Positions 20,601 to 31,852 of a stretch of DNA of 32,839 nt are shown here, one piece after another. Positions within the stretch are counted from its first letter, which is position 1; each line of letters opens with the position of its first letter. The stretch comes from Saccoglossus kowalevskii (lineage: Eukaryota > Hemichordata > Enteropneusta > Harrimaniidae): assembly GCF_000003605.2 (NCBI RefSeq), contig NW_003138455.1, forward strand, positions 1 to 32,839, given 5' to 3'. The notes under the pieces were generated by a model. The model was not told the origin of the DNA. It did no database searches and saw only the letters and a list, made by a program, of their open reading frames with translations. Both the position numbers and the translations under genes were made by a program.

Positions 20601-20682
20601 TGGCAGCAGTGGGATTCGAACCCACGCCATCGAAATGACTGGTGCCTTAAACCAGCGCCTTAGACCGCTCGGCCACGCTACC
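20601..20682 (-). tRNA. tRNA-Leu(AAG), G7-U66
   Basis: C66 to U gives a wobble at the base of the acceptor stem; otherwise consensus. First of three successive copies with this mark. Confidence 0.85.
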
Positions 20683-21018
20683 CATAATTACTTTGTAAAA
20701 ACGACGCAATTACCCTGAAACTCAAGCATTTCGTGTGTGTTTCGGTATTTACCGAGACGACTGAAGTGATATTTGTAATAATGCAAATGCCAGAAATGCG
20801 AATACTATTTTCTGAGAATTGTTGACGCTGTAGATACTCACTAAAATGACGTTCACCAGGTTTCATTTCATCATCTAATCAGATTGTATGCATTGCTTAG
20901 TTACTTGCCGTGAATATTTGTTGGATTTCAAAGTGCGACTAAAACATGTGCATAACCGTATACACAGAAATTGAATAACGGCAGCTTGAATGACAGTTGT
21001 GCAAAATACTGAACAACC

Positions 21019-21100
21019 TGGCAGCAGTGGGATTCGAACCCACGCCATCGAAATGACTGGTGCCTTAAACCAGCGCCTTAGACCGCTCGGCCACGCTACC
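21019..21100 (-). tRNA. tRNA-Leu(AAG), G7-U66
   Basis: Second copy of the triplet, 418 bp on, with the same 'tttgtaaaaacg' leader. The T5 run is kept. Confidence 0.85.
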
Positions 21101-21436
21101 CATAATTACTTTGTAAAAACGACGCAATTACCCTGAAACTCAAGCATTTCGTGTGTGTTTCGGTATTTACCGAGACGACTGAAGTGATATTTGTAATAAT
21201 GCAAATGCCAGAAATGCGAATACTATTTTCTGAGAATTGTTGACGCTGTAGATACTCACTAAAATGACGTTCACCGGGTTTCATTTCATCATCTAATCAG
21301 ATTGTATGCATTGCTTAGTTACTTGCCGTGAATATTTGTTGGATTTCAAAGTGCGACTAAAACATGTGCATAACCGTATACACAGAAATTGAATAACGGC
21401 AGCTTGAATGACAGTTGTGCAAAATACTGAACAACC

Positions 21437-21518
21437 TGGCAGCAGTGGGATTCGAACCCACGCCATCGAAATGACTGGTGCCTTAAACCAGCGCCTTAGA
21501 CCGCTCGGCCACGCTACC
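21437..21518 (-). tRNA. tRNA-Leu(AAG), G7-U66
   Basis: Third copy of the triplet. Its leader lacks one 'tg' step (cgtgtttcgg). Confidence 0.85.
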
Positions 21519-21853
21519 CATAATTACTTTGTAAAAACGACGCAATTACCCTGAAACTCAAGCATTTCGTGTGTTTCGGTATTTACCGAGACGACCGAAG
21601 TGATATTTGTAATAATGCAAATGCCAAAAATGCGAATACTATTTTCTGAGAATTTTTGACGCTGTGGTTACTCATTAAAATGACGTTCACCGGGTTTCAT
21701 TTCATCATCTAATCAGATTGTTACGCATTGCTTAATTATTTGCCGTGAATATTTGTTGTATTTCAACATGCGAAAGAAACCTGTGCATAGTCGCAAACAC
21801 TGAAATTGTATTATGCCAGCATAAATGACAGTTGTGCAAAATACTCAACAACA

Positions 21854-21935
21854 AGGCAGCGGTGGGACACGAACCCACGCAATCGAAATGACTGTTGCCT
21901 TAAACAAGCGGCTTAGAGCGCTCGGCCACGCTACC
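21854..21935 (-). pseudogene. tRNA-Leu(AAG)-like, two-parent mosaic
   Basis: The 3' half (ggacacgaac, gcaatcg, gttgcc) equals that of 30601-30682; the 5' half (gcggcttagagcgctcgg) and the leader equal the unit at 13098. Lesions are U73, altered T loop, two anticodon-stem mismatches and D-stem damage. Confidence 0.85.
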
Positions 21936-22019
21936 CATAATTACTTTGCTAAAACAAGGCAATTACCCCGAAACACAAGCATTTCATGTGTGTTTCGGTA
22001 TTTACCGAGACGAGTGAAG

Positions 22020-22128
22020 TGATATTTGTATAATGCAATGTCAGAAATGCGATACTATTCTGAGATGTGACTCTGTGGTACTCATAAAATGTGTCACCGG
22101 GTTCATTCATCATCTAATCAGATGTATG
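22020..22128. other. Homopolymer-collapsed spacer stretch
   Basis: Against neighbouring spacers about 14 single bases are missing in about 110 bp, nearly all from runs of two or more equal bases (tgcaatg, gcgata, ctattctg, ggtactcat, gttcattcat). This explains the 403-bp spacing and looks like consensus error rather than evolution. Confidence 0.7.
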
Positions 22129-22256
22129 CATTGCTTAGTTACTTGCCGAGAATATTTGTTTTATTTTAAAGTGCGACTAAAACATGTGCATAGCCGTATA
22201 CACAGAAATTGAATTACGGCAGCTTGAATGACAGTTGTGCAAAATACTAAACAACA

Positions 22257-22338
22257 TGGCAGCGGTGGGATTCGAACCCACGCCATCGAAATGACTGGTG
22301 CCTAAAACCAGCGCCTTAGACCGCTCGGCCACGTTACC
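22257..22338 (-). tRNA. tRNA-Leu(UAG), G5 to A
   Basis: UAG anticodon, A73 and sound T, D and anticodon arms, but an A5-C68 mismatch in the acceptor stem. The flank to its left is the homopolymer-collapsed stretch, so base calls nearby may be unreliable. Confidence 0.6.
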
Positions 22339-22673
22339 CATAATTACTTTGCAAAAACAAGGCAATTACCCCGAAACACAAGCATTTCATGTGTGTTTCG
22401 GTATTTACCGAGACGACTGAAGTGATATTTGTAACAATGCAAATGCCAAAAACGCGAATACTATTTTCTGGGAATTTTTGACGCTGTAGTTACTCATTAA
22501 AATGTGTTCACCGGTTTTCATTTCGTCATCTAATCAGATTGTATGCACTGCTTAATTATTTGCCGTGAATATTTGTTGGATTTCAACATGCGAAATAGAC
22601 ATGTGCATAGTCGTAAACACTGAAATTGTATTATGCCAGCATAAATGACTGTTCTGCAAAATACTAAACAACA

Positions 22674-22755
22674 TGGCAGCGGTGGTATTCGAACCCACGC
22701 CATCGAAATGACTGATGCCTAAAACCAGCGCCTTAGACCGCTCGGCCACGCTACA
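22674..22755 (-). pseudogene. tRNA-Leu(UAG)-like, D/C mosaic
   Basis: C61 to A as in D, G1 to U, and a G30-U40 wobble. The anticodon is UAG. Confidence 0.75.
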
Positions 22756-23088
22756 CATAATTACATTACTAAAACAAGGCAATTACACTGGAACAAAAGC
22801 ATTTCATGTGTGTTTCGGTATTTACCGAGACGACTGAAGTGATATTTTAAAAAATGCAAATGCCACAAATTCGAATACTATTCCTGGGAATTGTTGACGC
22901 TGTAGATACTCACTAAAATGACGTTCACCGGGTTTCATTTCATCATCTAATCAGATGCATGCATGCTTAGTTACTTGCCGTGAATATTTGTTTTATTTTA
23001 AAGTGCGACTAAAACATGTGCATAGCCGTATACACAGAAATTGAATAACGGCAGCTTGAATGACAGTTGTGCAAAATACTCAACAACC

Positions 23089-23170
23089 TGGCAGCGGTGG
23101 GATTCGAACCCACGACATCGAGATGACTGGTGCCTTAAACCAGCGCCTTAGACCGCTCGGCCACGCTACC
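23089..23170 (-). tRNA. tRNA-Leu(AAG), variable-arm changes
   Basis: Two changes confined to the variable arm (loop CTCG, one linker base). The CAT/ATG stem and all other arms are intact. Likely functional. Confidence 0.8.
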
Positions 23171-23504
23171 CATAATTACTTTGCAAAAACAAGGCAATTA
23201 CCCTGAAACACAAGCATTTCATGTGTGTTTCGGTATTCACCGAGACGACTGATGTGATATTTGTAACAATGCAAAAGTCAAAAATGAGAATACTATTTTC
23301 TGGGAATTTTTGACGCTGTAGTTACTCATTAAATGTGTTCACCGGGTTTCATTTCGTCATCTAATCAGATTGTAAGAACTGCTTAATTAGTTGCCGTGAA
23401 TAATTGTTGGATTTCAACATGCGAAATAAACATGTGCATAGTCGTAAACACTGTAATTGTATTATGCCAGCATAAATGACTGTTGTGCAAAATACTAAAC
23501 AACA

Positions 23505-23586
23505 TGGCAGCAGTGGTATTCGAAACCACACCATCGAAATGACTGGTGCCTAAAACCAGCGCCTTAGACCGCACGGCCACGCTACC
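23505..23586 (-). pseudogene. tRNA-Leu(UAG)-like with U53-A61 pair
   Basis: C61 to A as in D, but here G53 is U, restoring a pair that is otherwise almost always G-C. A14 is lost, C66 is U and C48 is U. UAG anticodon. Probably dead. Confidence 0.75.
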
Positions 23587-23921
23587 AATAATTACTTTAC
23601 TAAAACAAGGCAATTACCCTGAAACCAAAGCATTTCATGTGTGTTTCGGTATTTACCGAGACGACTGAAGTGATATTTGTAACAATGCAATTGCCAAAAA
23701 CGCGAATACTATTTTCTGGGAATTTTTGACGCTGTAGTTACTCATTAAAATGTGTTCACCGGGTTTCATTTCGTCATCTAATCAGATTGTATGCACTGCT
23801 TAATTATTTGCCGTGAATATTTGTTGGATTTCAACATGCGAAATAAACATGTGCATAGTCGGAAACACTGAAATTGAATAACGGCAGCTTGAATGACAGT
23901 TGTGCAAAATACTCAACAACC

Positions 23922-24003
23922 TGGCAGCGGTGGGATTGGAACCCACGCCATCGAAATGACTGGTGCCTTAAACCAGCGCCTTAGACCGCTCGGCCACGCT
24001 ACC
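23922..24003 (-). tRNA. tRNA-Leu(AAG), G57 to C
   Basis: Consensus except T-loop purine 57 is C. This also touches the B box (GGTTCCAATCC), so expression may fall. The spacer to its left switches from D to A type near 23873. Confidence 0.6.
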
Positions 24004-24339
24004 CATAATTACTTTACTAAAACAAGGCAATTACCCTGGAACAAAAGCATTTCATGTGTGTTTCGGTATTTACCGAGACGACTGAAGTGATATTTTTAAC
24101 AATGCAAATGCCACAAATTCGAATACTATTTCCTGGGAATTGTTGACGCTGTAGATACTCACTAAAATGACGTTCACCGGGTTTCATTTCATCATCTAAT
24201 CAGATTGTATGCATTGCTTAGTTACTTGCCGTGAATATTTGTTTTATTTTAAAGTGCGACTAAAACATGTGCATAGCCGTATACACAGAAATTGAATAAC
24301 GGCAGCTTGAATGACAGTTGTGCAAAATACTCAACAACC

Positions 24340-24421
24340 TGGCAGCGGTGGGATACGAACCCACGCCATCGAAATGACTGGTGCCTTAAACAAGCGCCTT
24401 TGACCACTCGGCCACGCCACC
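24340..24421 (-). pseudogene. tRNA-Leu(AAG)-like, B with A73
   Basis: The trailer and discriminator are A type (cctgg), then A58 to U, the 29-41 mismatch, C16 to U and A4 to G follow. The switch is between 73 and 58. Confidence 0.75.
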
Positions 24422-24756
24422 CATAATTACATTTCAAAAACGACGCAATTACCCTGAAACACAAGCATTTCGTGTGTGTTTCGGTATTTACCGAGACGAC
24501 TGAAGTGATATTTGTAATAATGCAAATTCCAAAAATGCGAATACTATTTTCTGAGAATTTTTGACACTGTGGTTACTCATTAAAATGTGTTCACCGGGTT
24601 TCATTTCATAATCTAATCAGATTGTATGAATTGCTTAGTTACTTGCCGTGAATATTTGTTGGATTTCAAAGTGCGACAAAAACATGTGCATAACCGTATA
24701 CACATAAATTGAATAACGGCAGCTTGAATGACAGTTGTGCAAAATACTGAACAACC

Positions 24757-24838
24757 TGGCAGCGGTGGGATTCGAACCCACGCCATCGAAATGACTGGTA
24801 CCTTAAACCAGCGCCTTAGACCGCTCGGCCACGCTACC
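24757..24838 (-). tRNA. tRNA-Leu(AAG), C38 to U
   Basis: Second copy of the C38-to-U block, with marks 'cataatctaatc', 'gcgacaaaaac' and 'cacataaattg' on its trailer side. Confidence 0.83.
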
Positions 24839-25174
24839 CATAATTACTTTGCAAAAACGACGCAATTACCCTGAAACTCAAGCATTTCGTGTGTGTTTCG
24901 GTATTTACCGAGACGACTGAAGTGATATTTGTAATAATGCAAATGCCAAAAATGCGAATACTATTTTCTGAGAATTTTTGACGCTGTGGTTACTCATTAA
25001 AATGTGTTCGCCGGGTTTCATTTCATAGTCTAATCAGATTGTTTTGCATTGCTTAATTATTTGCCGTGAATATTTGTTGGATTTCAACATGCGAAAGAAA
25101 CATGTGCATAGTCATAAACACTGAAATTGTATTATGCCAGCATAAATGACAGTTGTGCAAAATACTCAACAACA

Positions 25175-25256
25175 AGGCAGCGGTGGGATACGAACCCACG
25201 CCGTCGAAATGACTGGTGCCTTAAACCAGCGCCTTAGACCGCTCGGCCACGCTACC
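25175..25256 (-). pseudogene. B/A mosaic tRNA-Leu(AAG)-like
   Basis: U73 and A58 to U with intact anticodon and D arms, like 9340-9421, plus a variable-stem change (ccgtcg). Confidence 0.65.
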
Positions 25257-25590
25257 CATAATTACTTTGTAAAAACGACGCAATTACCCTGAAACTCAAG
25301 CATTTCGTGTGTGTTTCGGTATTTACCGAGACGACTGAAGTGATATTTGTAATAATGCAAATGCCAAAAATGCGAATACTATTTTCTGAAATTTTTGACA
25401 CTGTGGATACTCATTAAAATGTGTTCACCGGGTTTCATTTCATCATCTAATCAGATTGTATGAATTTCTTAGTTACTTGCCGTGAATATTTGTTGGATTT
25501 CAAAGTGCGACTAAAACATGTGCATAACCGTATACACAGAAATTGAATAACGGCAGCTTGAATGACAGTTGTGCAAAATACTGAACAACC

Positions 25591-25671
25591 TGGCAGCGGT
25601 GGGATTCGAACCCACGCCATCGAAATGACTGGTGCCTTAACCAGCACCTTAGACCGCTCGGCCACGCTACC
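25591..25671 (-). pseudogene. tRNA-Leu with shortened anticodon loop
   Basis: One A-T pair is missing from the loop (ccttaacc), so the stem and 7-base loop cannot both form; position 26-27 also changes (cagcacc). The deletion is in a run of three and could be an error. Confidence 0.6.
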
Positions 25672-26007
25672 CATAATTACTTTGCAAAAACGACGCAATT
25701 ACCCTGAAACTCAAGCATTTCGTGTGTGTTTCGATATTTACCGAGACGACTGAAGTGATATTTGTAATAATGCAAATGCCAAAAATGCGAATACTATTTT
25801 CTGAGAATTTTTGACGCTGTGGTTACTCATTAAAATGTGTTCGCCGGGTTTCATTTCATCGTCTAATCAGATTGTTATGCATTGCTTAATTATTTGTCGT
25901 GAATATTTGTTGGATTTCAACATGCGAAAGAAACATGTGCATAGTCATAAACACTGAAATTGTATTATGCCAGCATAAATGACAGTTGTGCAAAATACTC
26001 AACAACA

Positions 26008-26089
26008 AGGCAGCGGTGGGATACGAACCCACGCCATCGAAATGACTGGTGCCTTAAACAAGCGCCTTTTACCGCTCGGCCACGCCACC
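26008..26089 (-). pseudogene. tRNA-Leu(AAG)-like, family B
   Basis: B lesions and A4 to G; the D loop reads GGTAAAA. Confidence 0.77.
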
Positions 26090-26424
26090 CATAATTACAT
26101 TTCAAAAACGACGCAATTACCCTGAAACACAAGCATTTCGTGTGTGTTTCGGTATTTACCGAGACGACTGAAGTGATATTTGTAACAATGCAAAAGCCAA
26201 AAATGAGAATACTATTTTCTGGGAATTTTTGACGCTGTAGTTACTCATTAAAATGTGTTCACCGGGTTTCAATTCGTCATCTAATCAGATTGTATGCACT
26301 GCTTAATTATTTGCCGTGAATATTTGTTGGATTTCAACATGCGACATAAACATGTGCATAGTCGTAAACACTGAAATTGTATTATGCCAGCATAAATGAC
26401 TGTTCTGCAAAATACTAAACAACA

Positions 26425-26506
26425 TGGCAGCGGTGGTATTCGAACCCACGCCAGCGAAATGACTGGTGCCTTAAACAAGCGCCTTTGACCGCTCGGCCAC
26501 GCTACC
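26425..26506 (-). pseudogene. tRNA-Leu(AAG)-like, family D
   Basis: Body identical to 17270-17351. The trailer spacer has 'atgcgacataaac'. Confidence 0.75.
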
Positions 26507-26842
26507 CATAATAACATTGCAAAAACGACACAATTACCCGGAAACACAAGCATTTCATGTGTGTTTGGGTATTTACCGAGACGACTGAAGTGATATTTGT
26601 AATAATGCAAATGCCAAAAATGCGAATACTATTTTCTGAGAATTTTTGACGCTGTGGTTACTCATTAAAATGTGTTAGCCGGGTTTCATTTCATCGTCTA
26701 ATCAGATTGTTATGCATTGCTTAATTATTTGCCGTGAATATTTGTTGGATTTCAACATGCGAAAGAAACATGTGCATAGTCGTAAACACTGAAATTGTAT
26801 TATGCCAGCATAAATGACAGTTGTGCAAAATACTCAACAACA

Positions 26843-26924
26843 AGGCAGCGGTGGGATACGAACCCACGCCATCGAAATGACTGGTGCCTTAAACAAGAGC
26901 CTTTGACCTCTCGGCCACGCCACC
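26843..26924 (-). pseudogene. tRNA-Leu(AAG)-like, family B
   Basis: Shares the 'acaagagcc...gacctctcgg' D-arm variant with 8505-8586 but keeps a sound T stem, so it is closer to the parent of that pair. Confidence 0.78.
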
Positions 26925-27259
26925 CATAATTACATTTCTAAAACGACGCAATTACCCTGAAACACAAGCATTTCGTGTGTGTTTCGGTATTTACCGAGAC
27001 GACTGAAGTGATATTTGTAATAATGCAAATGCCAAAAATGGGAATACTATTTTCTGAGAATTTTTGACACTGTGGTTACTCATTAAAATGTGTTCACCGG
27101 GTTTCATTTCATAATCTAATCAGATTGTATGAATTGCTTAGTTACTTGCCGTGAATATTTGTTGGATTTCAAAGTGCGACAAAATCATGTGCATAGCCGT
27201 ATACACAGAAATTGAATTACGGCAGCTTGAATGACAGTTGTGCAAAATACTAAACAACA

Positions 27260-27341
27260 TGGCAGCGGTGGTATTCGAACCCACGCCATCGAAATAACTG
27301 GTGCCTAAAACCAGCGTCTTAAACCGCTCGGCCACGCTACC
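27260..27341 (-). pseudogene. tRNA-Leu(UAG)-like, D/C mosaic
   Basis: C61 to A, G24 to A breaking the D stem, and variable-stem change. UAG anticodon. The trailer-side spacer changes from the 'ataatctaatc' block to C type near 27184. Confidence 0.78.
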
Positions 27342-27676
27342 CGTAATTACTTTACTAAAACAAGGCAATTACCCTGAAACCAAAGCATTTCATGTGTGTT
27401 TCGGTATTTACCGAGACGACTGAAGTGATATTTGTAATAATGCAAATGCCAAAAATGCGAATACTATTTTCTGAGAATTTTTGACACTGTGGTTACTCAT
27501 TAAAATGTGTTCACCGGGTTTCATTTCATAATCTAATCAGATTGTATGAATTGCTTAGTTACTTGCCGTGAATATTTGTTGGATTTCAAAGTGCGACAAA
27601 AACATGTGCATAACCGTATACACATAAATTGAATAACGGCAGCTTGAATGACAGTTGTGCAAAATACTGAACAACC

Positions 27677-27758
27677 TGGCAGCGGTGGGATTCGAACCCA
27701 CGCCATCGAAATGACTGGTACCTTAAACCAGCGCCTTAGACCGCTCGGCCACGCTACC
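27677..27758 (-). tRNA. tRNA-Leu(AAG), C38 to U
   Basis: Third copy of the C38-to-U block, body identical to 8922-9003. Confidence 0.83.
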
Positions 27759-28094
27759 CATAATTACTTTGCAAAAACGACGCAATTACCCTGAAACTCA
27801 AGCATTTCGTGTGTGTTTCGGTATTTACCGAGACGACTGAAGTGATATTTGTAATAATGCAAATGCCAAAAATGCGAATACTATTTTCTGAGAATTTTTG
27901 ACGCTGTGGTTACTCATTAAAATGTGTTCGCCGGGTTTCATTTCATCGTCTAATCAGATTGTTATGCATTGCTTAATTATTTGCCGTGAATATTTGTTGG
28001 ATTTCAACATGCGAAAGAAACATGTGCATAGTCATAAACACTGAAATTGTATTATGCCAGCATAAATGACAGTTGTGCAAAATACTCAACAACA

Positions 28095-28176
28095 AGGCAG
28101 CGGTGGGATACGAACCCACGCCATCGAAATGACTGGTGCCTTAAACCAGCGCCTTAGACCGCTCGGCCACGCTACC
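28095..28176 (-). pseudogene. B/A mosaic tRNA-Leu(AAG)-like
   Basis: Body identical to 9340-9421: U73 and A58 to U on an otherwise sound tRNA. Confidence 0.65.
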
Positions 28177-28511
28177 CATAATTACTTTGCAAAAACAACG
28201 CAATTACCCTGAAACACAAGCATTTCGTGTGTGTTTCGGTATTTACCGAGACGACTGAAGTGATATTTGTAATAATGCAAATGCCAAAAATGCGAATACT
28301 ATTTTCTGAGAATTTTTGACACTGTGGTTACTCATTAAAATGTGTTCACCGGGTTTCATTTCATCATCTAATCAGATTGTATGAATTGCTTAGTTACTTG
28401 CCGTGAATATTTGTTGGATTTCAAAGTGCGACTAAAACATGTGGATAACCGTATACACATAAATTGAATAACGGCAGCTTGAATGACAGTTGTGCAAAAT
28501 ACTGAACAACC

Positions 28512-28593
28512 TGGCAGCGGTGGGATTCGAACCCACGCCATCGAAATGACTGGTGCCTTAAACCAGCGCCTTAGACCGCTCGGCCACGCTACC
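28512..28593 (-). tRNA. tRNA-Leu(AAG), exact consensus
   Basis: Identical body. First of five perfect copies in a row; the trailer spacer has 'gtggataacc' and 'cacataaattg'. Confidence 0.95.
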
Positions 28594-28930
28594 CATAATT
28601 ACTTTGCAAAAACGACGCAATTACCCTGAAACACAAGCATTTCGTGTGTGTTTCGGTATTTACCGAGACGACTGAGGTGATATTTGTAATAATGCAAATG
28701 CCAGAAATGCGAATACTATTTTTCTGAGAATTGTTGACGCTGTAGATACTCACTAAAATGACGTTCACCGGGTTTCATTTCATCATCTAATCAGATTGTA
28801 TGCATTGCTTAGTTACTTGCCGTGAATATTTGTTGTATTTCAAAGTGCGACTAAAACATGTGCACAACCGTATACTCAGAAATTGAATAACGGCAGCTTG
28901 AATGACAGTTGTGCAAAATACTGAACAACT

Positions 28931-29012
28931 TGGCAGCGGTGGGATTCGAACCCACGCCATCGAAATGACTGGTGCCTTAAACCAGCGCCTTAGACCGCTC
29001 GGCCACGCTACC
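28931..29012 (-). tRNA. tRNA-Leu(AAG), exact consensus
   Basis: Identical body. One trailer change (caacttgg). It is the 8,747-bp counterpart of 20184-20265. Confidence 0.95.
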
Positions 29013-29347
29013 CATAATTTCTTTGCAAAAACGACGCAATTACCCTGAAACTCAAGCATTTCGTGTGTGTTTCGGTATTTACCGAGACGACTGAAGTGAT
29101 ATTTGTAATAATGCAAATGCCAAAAATGCGAATACTATTTTCTGAGAATTTTTGACACTGTGGTTACTCATTAAAATGTGTTCACCGGGTGTCATTTCAT
29201 CATCTAATCAGATTGTATGAATTGCTTAGTTACTTGCCGTGAAAATTTGTTGGATTTCAAAGTGCGACTAAAACATGTGGATAACCGTATACACAGAAAT
29301 TGAATAACGGCAGCTTGAATGACAGTTGTGCAAAATACTGAACAACC

Positions 29348-29429
29348 TGGCAGCGGTGGGATTCGAACCCACGCCATCGAAATGACTGGTGCCTTAAACC
29401 AGCGCCTTAGACCGCTCGGCCACGCTACC
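29348..29429 (-). tRNA. tRNA-Leu(AAG), exact consensus
   Basis: Identical body. Counterpart of 20601-20682, which instead has G7-U66, so that mark arose or was spread after the block duplicated. Confidence 0.95.
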
Positions 29430-29765
29430 CATAATTACTTTGCAAAAACGACGCAATTACCCTGAAACTCAAGCATTTCGTGTGTGTTTCGGTATTTACC
29501 GAGACGACTGAAGTGATATTTGTAATAATGCAAATGCCAGAAATGCGAATACTATTTTCTGAGAATTGTTGACGCTGTAGATACTCACTAAAATGACGTT
29601 CACCGGGTTTCATTTCATCATCTAATCAGATTGTATGCATTGCTTAGTTACTTGCCGTGAATATTTGTTGTATTTCAAAGTGCGACTAAAACATGTGCAC
29701 AACCGTATACTCAGAAATTGAATAACGGCAGCTTGAATGACAGTTGTGCAAAATACTGAACAACC

Positions 29766-29847
29766 TGGCAGCGGTGGGATTCGAACCCACGCCATCGAAA
29801 TGACTGGTGCCTTAAACCAGCGCCTTAGACCGCTCGGCCACGCTACC
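29766..29847 (-). tRNA. tRNA-Leu(AAG), exact consensus
   Basis: Identical body. Flanks copy those of 28931-29012 two units away (gtatactcag, aatttctttgc). Confidence 0.95.
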
Positions 29848-30182
29848 CATAATTTCTTTGCAAAAACGACGCAATTACCCTGAAACTCAAGCATTTCATG
29901 TGTGTTTGGGTATTTACCGAGACGACTGAAGTGATATTTGTAATAATGCAAATGCCACAAATGCGAATACTATTTTCTGAGAATTTTTGACGCTGTGGTT
30001 ACTCATTAAAATGTGTTCACCGGGTTTCATTTCATCATCTAATCAGATTGTATGCATTGCTTAGTTACTTGCCGTGAATATTTGTTGGATTTCAAAGTGC
30101 GACTAAAACATGTGCATAACCGTATACACAGAAATTGAATAACGGCAGCTTGAATGACAGTTGTGCAAAATACTGAACAACC

Positions 30183-30264
30183 TGGCAGCGGTGGGATTCG
30201 AACCCACGCCATCGAAATGACTGGTGCCTTAAACCAGCGCCTTAGACCGCTCGGCCACGCTACC
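30183..30264 (-). tRNA. tRNA-Leu(AAG), exact consensus
   Basis: Identical body; last perfect copy in the window. Leader carries 'tttgcgaaaacg' and so has T4 in place of T5. Confidence 0.95.
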
Positions 30265-30600
30265 CATAATTACTTTGCGAAAACGACGCAATTAACCTGA
30301 AACTCAAGCATTTCGTGTGTGTTTCGGTATTTACCGAGACGACTGAAGTGATATTTGTAATAATGCAAATGCCAAAAATGCGAATACTATTTTCTGAGAA
30401 TTTTTGACGCTGTGGTTACTCATTAAAATGTGTTCACCGGGTTTCATTTCATCATCTAATCAGATTGTTACGCATTGCTTAATTATTTGCCGTGAATATT
30501 TGTTGTATTTCAACATGCGAAAGAAACCTGTGCATAGTCGCAAACACTGAAATTGTATTATGCCAGCATAAATGACAGTTGTGCAAAATACTCAACAACA

Positions 30601-30682
30601 AGGCAGCGGTGGGACACGAACCCACGCAATCGAAATGACTGTTGCCTTAAACAAGCGCCTTTGACCGCTCGGCCACGCCACC
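30601..30682 (-). pseudogene. tRNA-Leu(AAG)-like, family B
   Basis: U73, T-loop TTCGTGT, two anticodon-stem mismatches and A4 to G. The left spacer marks (ttacgcattgc, gaaacctgtg, gtcgcaaac) match those left of 21854. Confidence 0.85.
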
Positions 30683-31017
30683 CATAATTACATTTCAAAA
30701 ACGACGCAATTACCCTGAAACACAAGCATTTCATGTGTGTTTTGGTATTTGCCGAGACGACTGAAGTGATATTTTTAACAATGCAAATACCAAAAATTCG
30801 AATACTATTTCCTGGGAATTGTTGACGCTGTAGATACTCACTAAAATGACGTTCACCGGGTTTCATTTCATCATCTAATCAGATTGTATGCATTGCTTAG
30901 TTACTTGCCGTGAATATTTGTTGTATTTCAAAGTGCGACTAAACATGTGCATAACCGTATACACAGAAATTGAATAACGGCAGCTTGAATGACAGTTGTG
31001 CAAAATACTGAACAACC

Positions 31018-31099
31018 TGGCAGCGGTGGGATTCGAACCCACGCCATCAAAATGACTGGTGCCTTAAACCAGCGCCTTAGACCGCTCGGCCACGCTACC
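31018..31099 (-). tRNA. tRNA-Leu(AAG), variable loop TTTG
   Basis: One change in the variable-arm loop; all pairs and the identity base A73 are kept. Likely functional. Confidence 0.88.
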
Positions 31100-31434
31100 C
31101 ATAATTTCTTTGCAAAAACGACGCAATTACCCTGAAACTCAAGCATTTCGTGTGTGTTTCGGTATTTACCGAGACGACTGAAGTGATATTTGTAATAATG
31201 CAAATGCCAAAAATGCGAATACTATTTTCTGAGAATTTTTGACACTGTGGTTACTCATTAAAATGTGTTCACCGGGTTTCATTTCATAATCTAATCAGAT
31301 TGTATGAATTGCTTAGTTACTTGCCGTGAATATTTGTTGGATTTCAAAGTGCGACAAAAACATGTGCATAACCGTATACACATAAATTGAATAACGGCAG
31401 CTTGAATGACAGTTGTGCAAAATACTGAACAACC

Positions 31435-31516
31435 TGGCAGCGGTGGGATTCGAACCCACGCCATCGAAATGACTGGTACCTTAAATCAGCGCCTTAGACC
31501 GCTCAGCCACGCTACC
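31435..31516 (-). pseudogene. tRNA-Leu(AAG), C38-to-U block with stem mismatch
   Basis: Fourth copy of the C38-to-U block, with an added A30-C40 mismatch (aaatcagcg) and a U12-G23 wobble. Confidence 0.55.
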
Positions 31517-31852
31517 CATAATTACTTTGCAAAAACGACGCAATTACCCTGAAACTCAAGCATTTCGTGTGTGTTTCGGTATTTACCGAGACGACTGAAG
31601 TGATATTTGTAATAATGCAAAGGCCAAAAATGCGAATACTATTTTCTGAGAATTTTTGACGCTGTGGTTACTCATTAAAATGTGTTCGCCGGGTTTCATT
31701 TCATAGTCTAATCAGATTGTTATGCATTGCTTAATTATTTGCCGTGAATATTTGTTGGATTTCAACATGCGAAAGAAACATGTGCATAGTCATAAACACT
31801 GAAATTGTATTATGCCAGCATAAATGACAGTTGTGCAAAATACTCAACAACA

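Larger units (their letters stand above)
20601..21540. repeat. Three-copy local amplification
   Basis: Three units with the private marks 'gcagcagtggg' and 'tttgtaaaaacg' at 418-bp spacing. One difference by eye is 'caccagg' near 20856. Confidence 0.8.
19848..21900. repeat. Five-unit block, left copy (offset 8,747 bp)
   Basis: Units at 20184, 20601, 21019, 21437 and 21854 line up with 28931, 29348, 29766, 30183 and 30601 at an offset of 8,747 bp (one is 1 bp off). End units share rare marks; middle units have diverged or been converted. Confidence 0.7.
28594..30647. repeat. Five-unit block, right copy (offset 8,747 bp)
   Basis: Partner of 19848-21900. Similarity ends inside the tRNA at 30601, where the left copy continues with a different D half. 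Confidence 0.7.
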
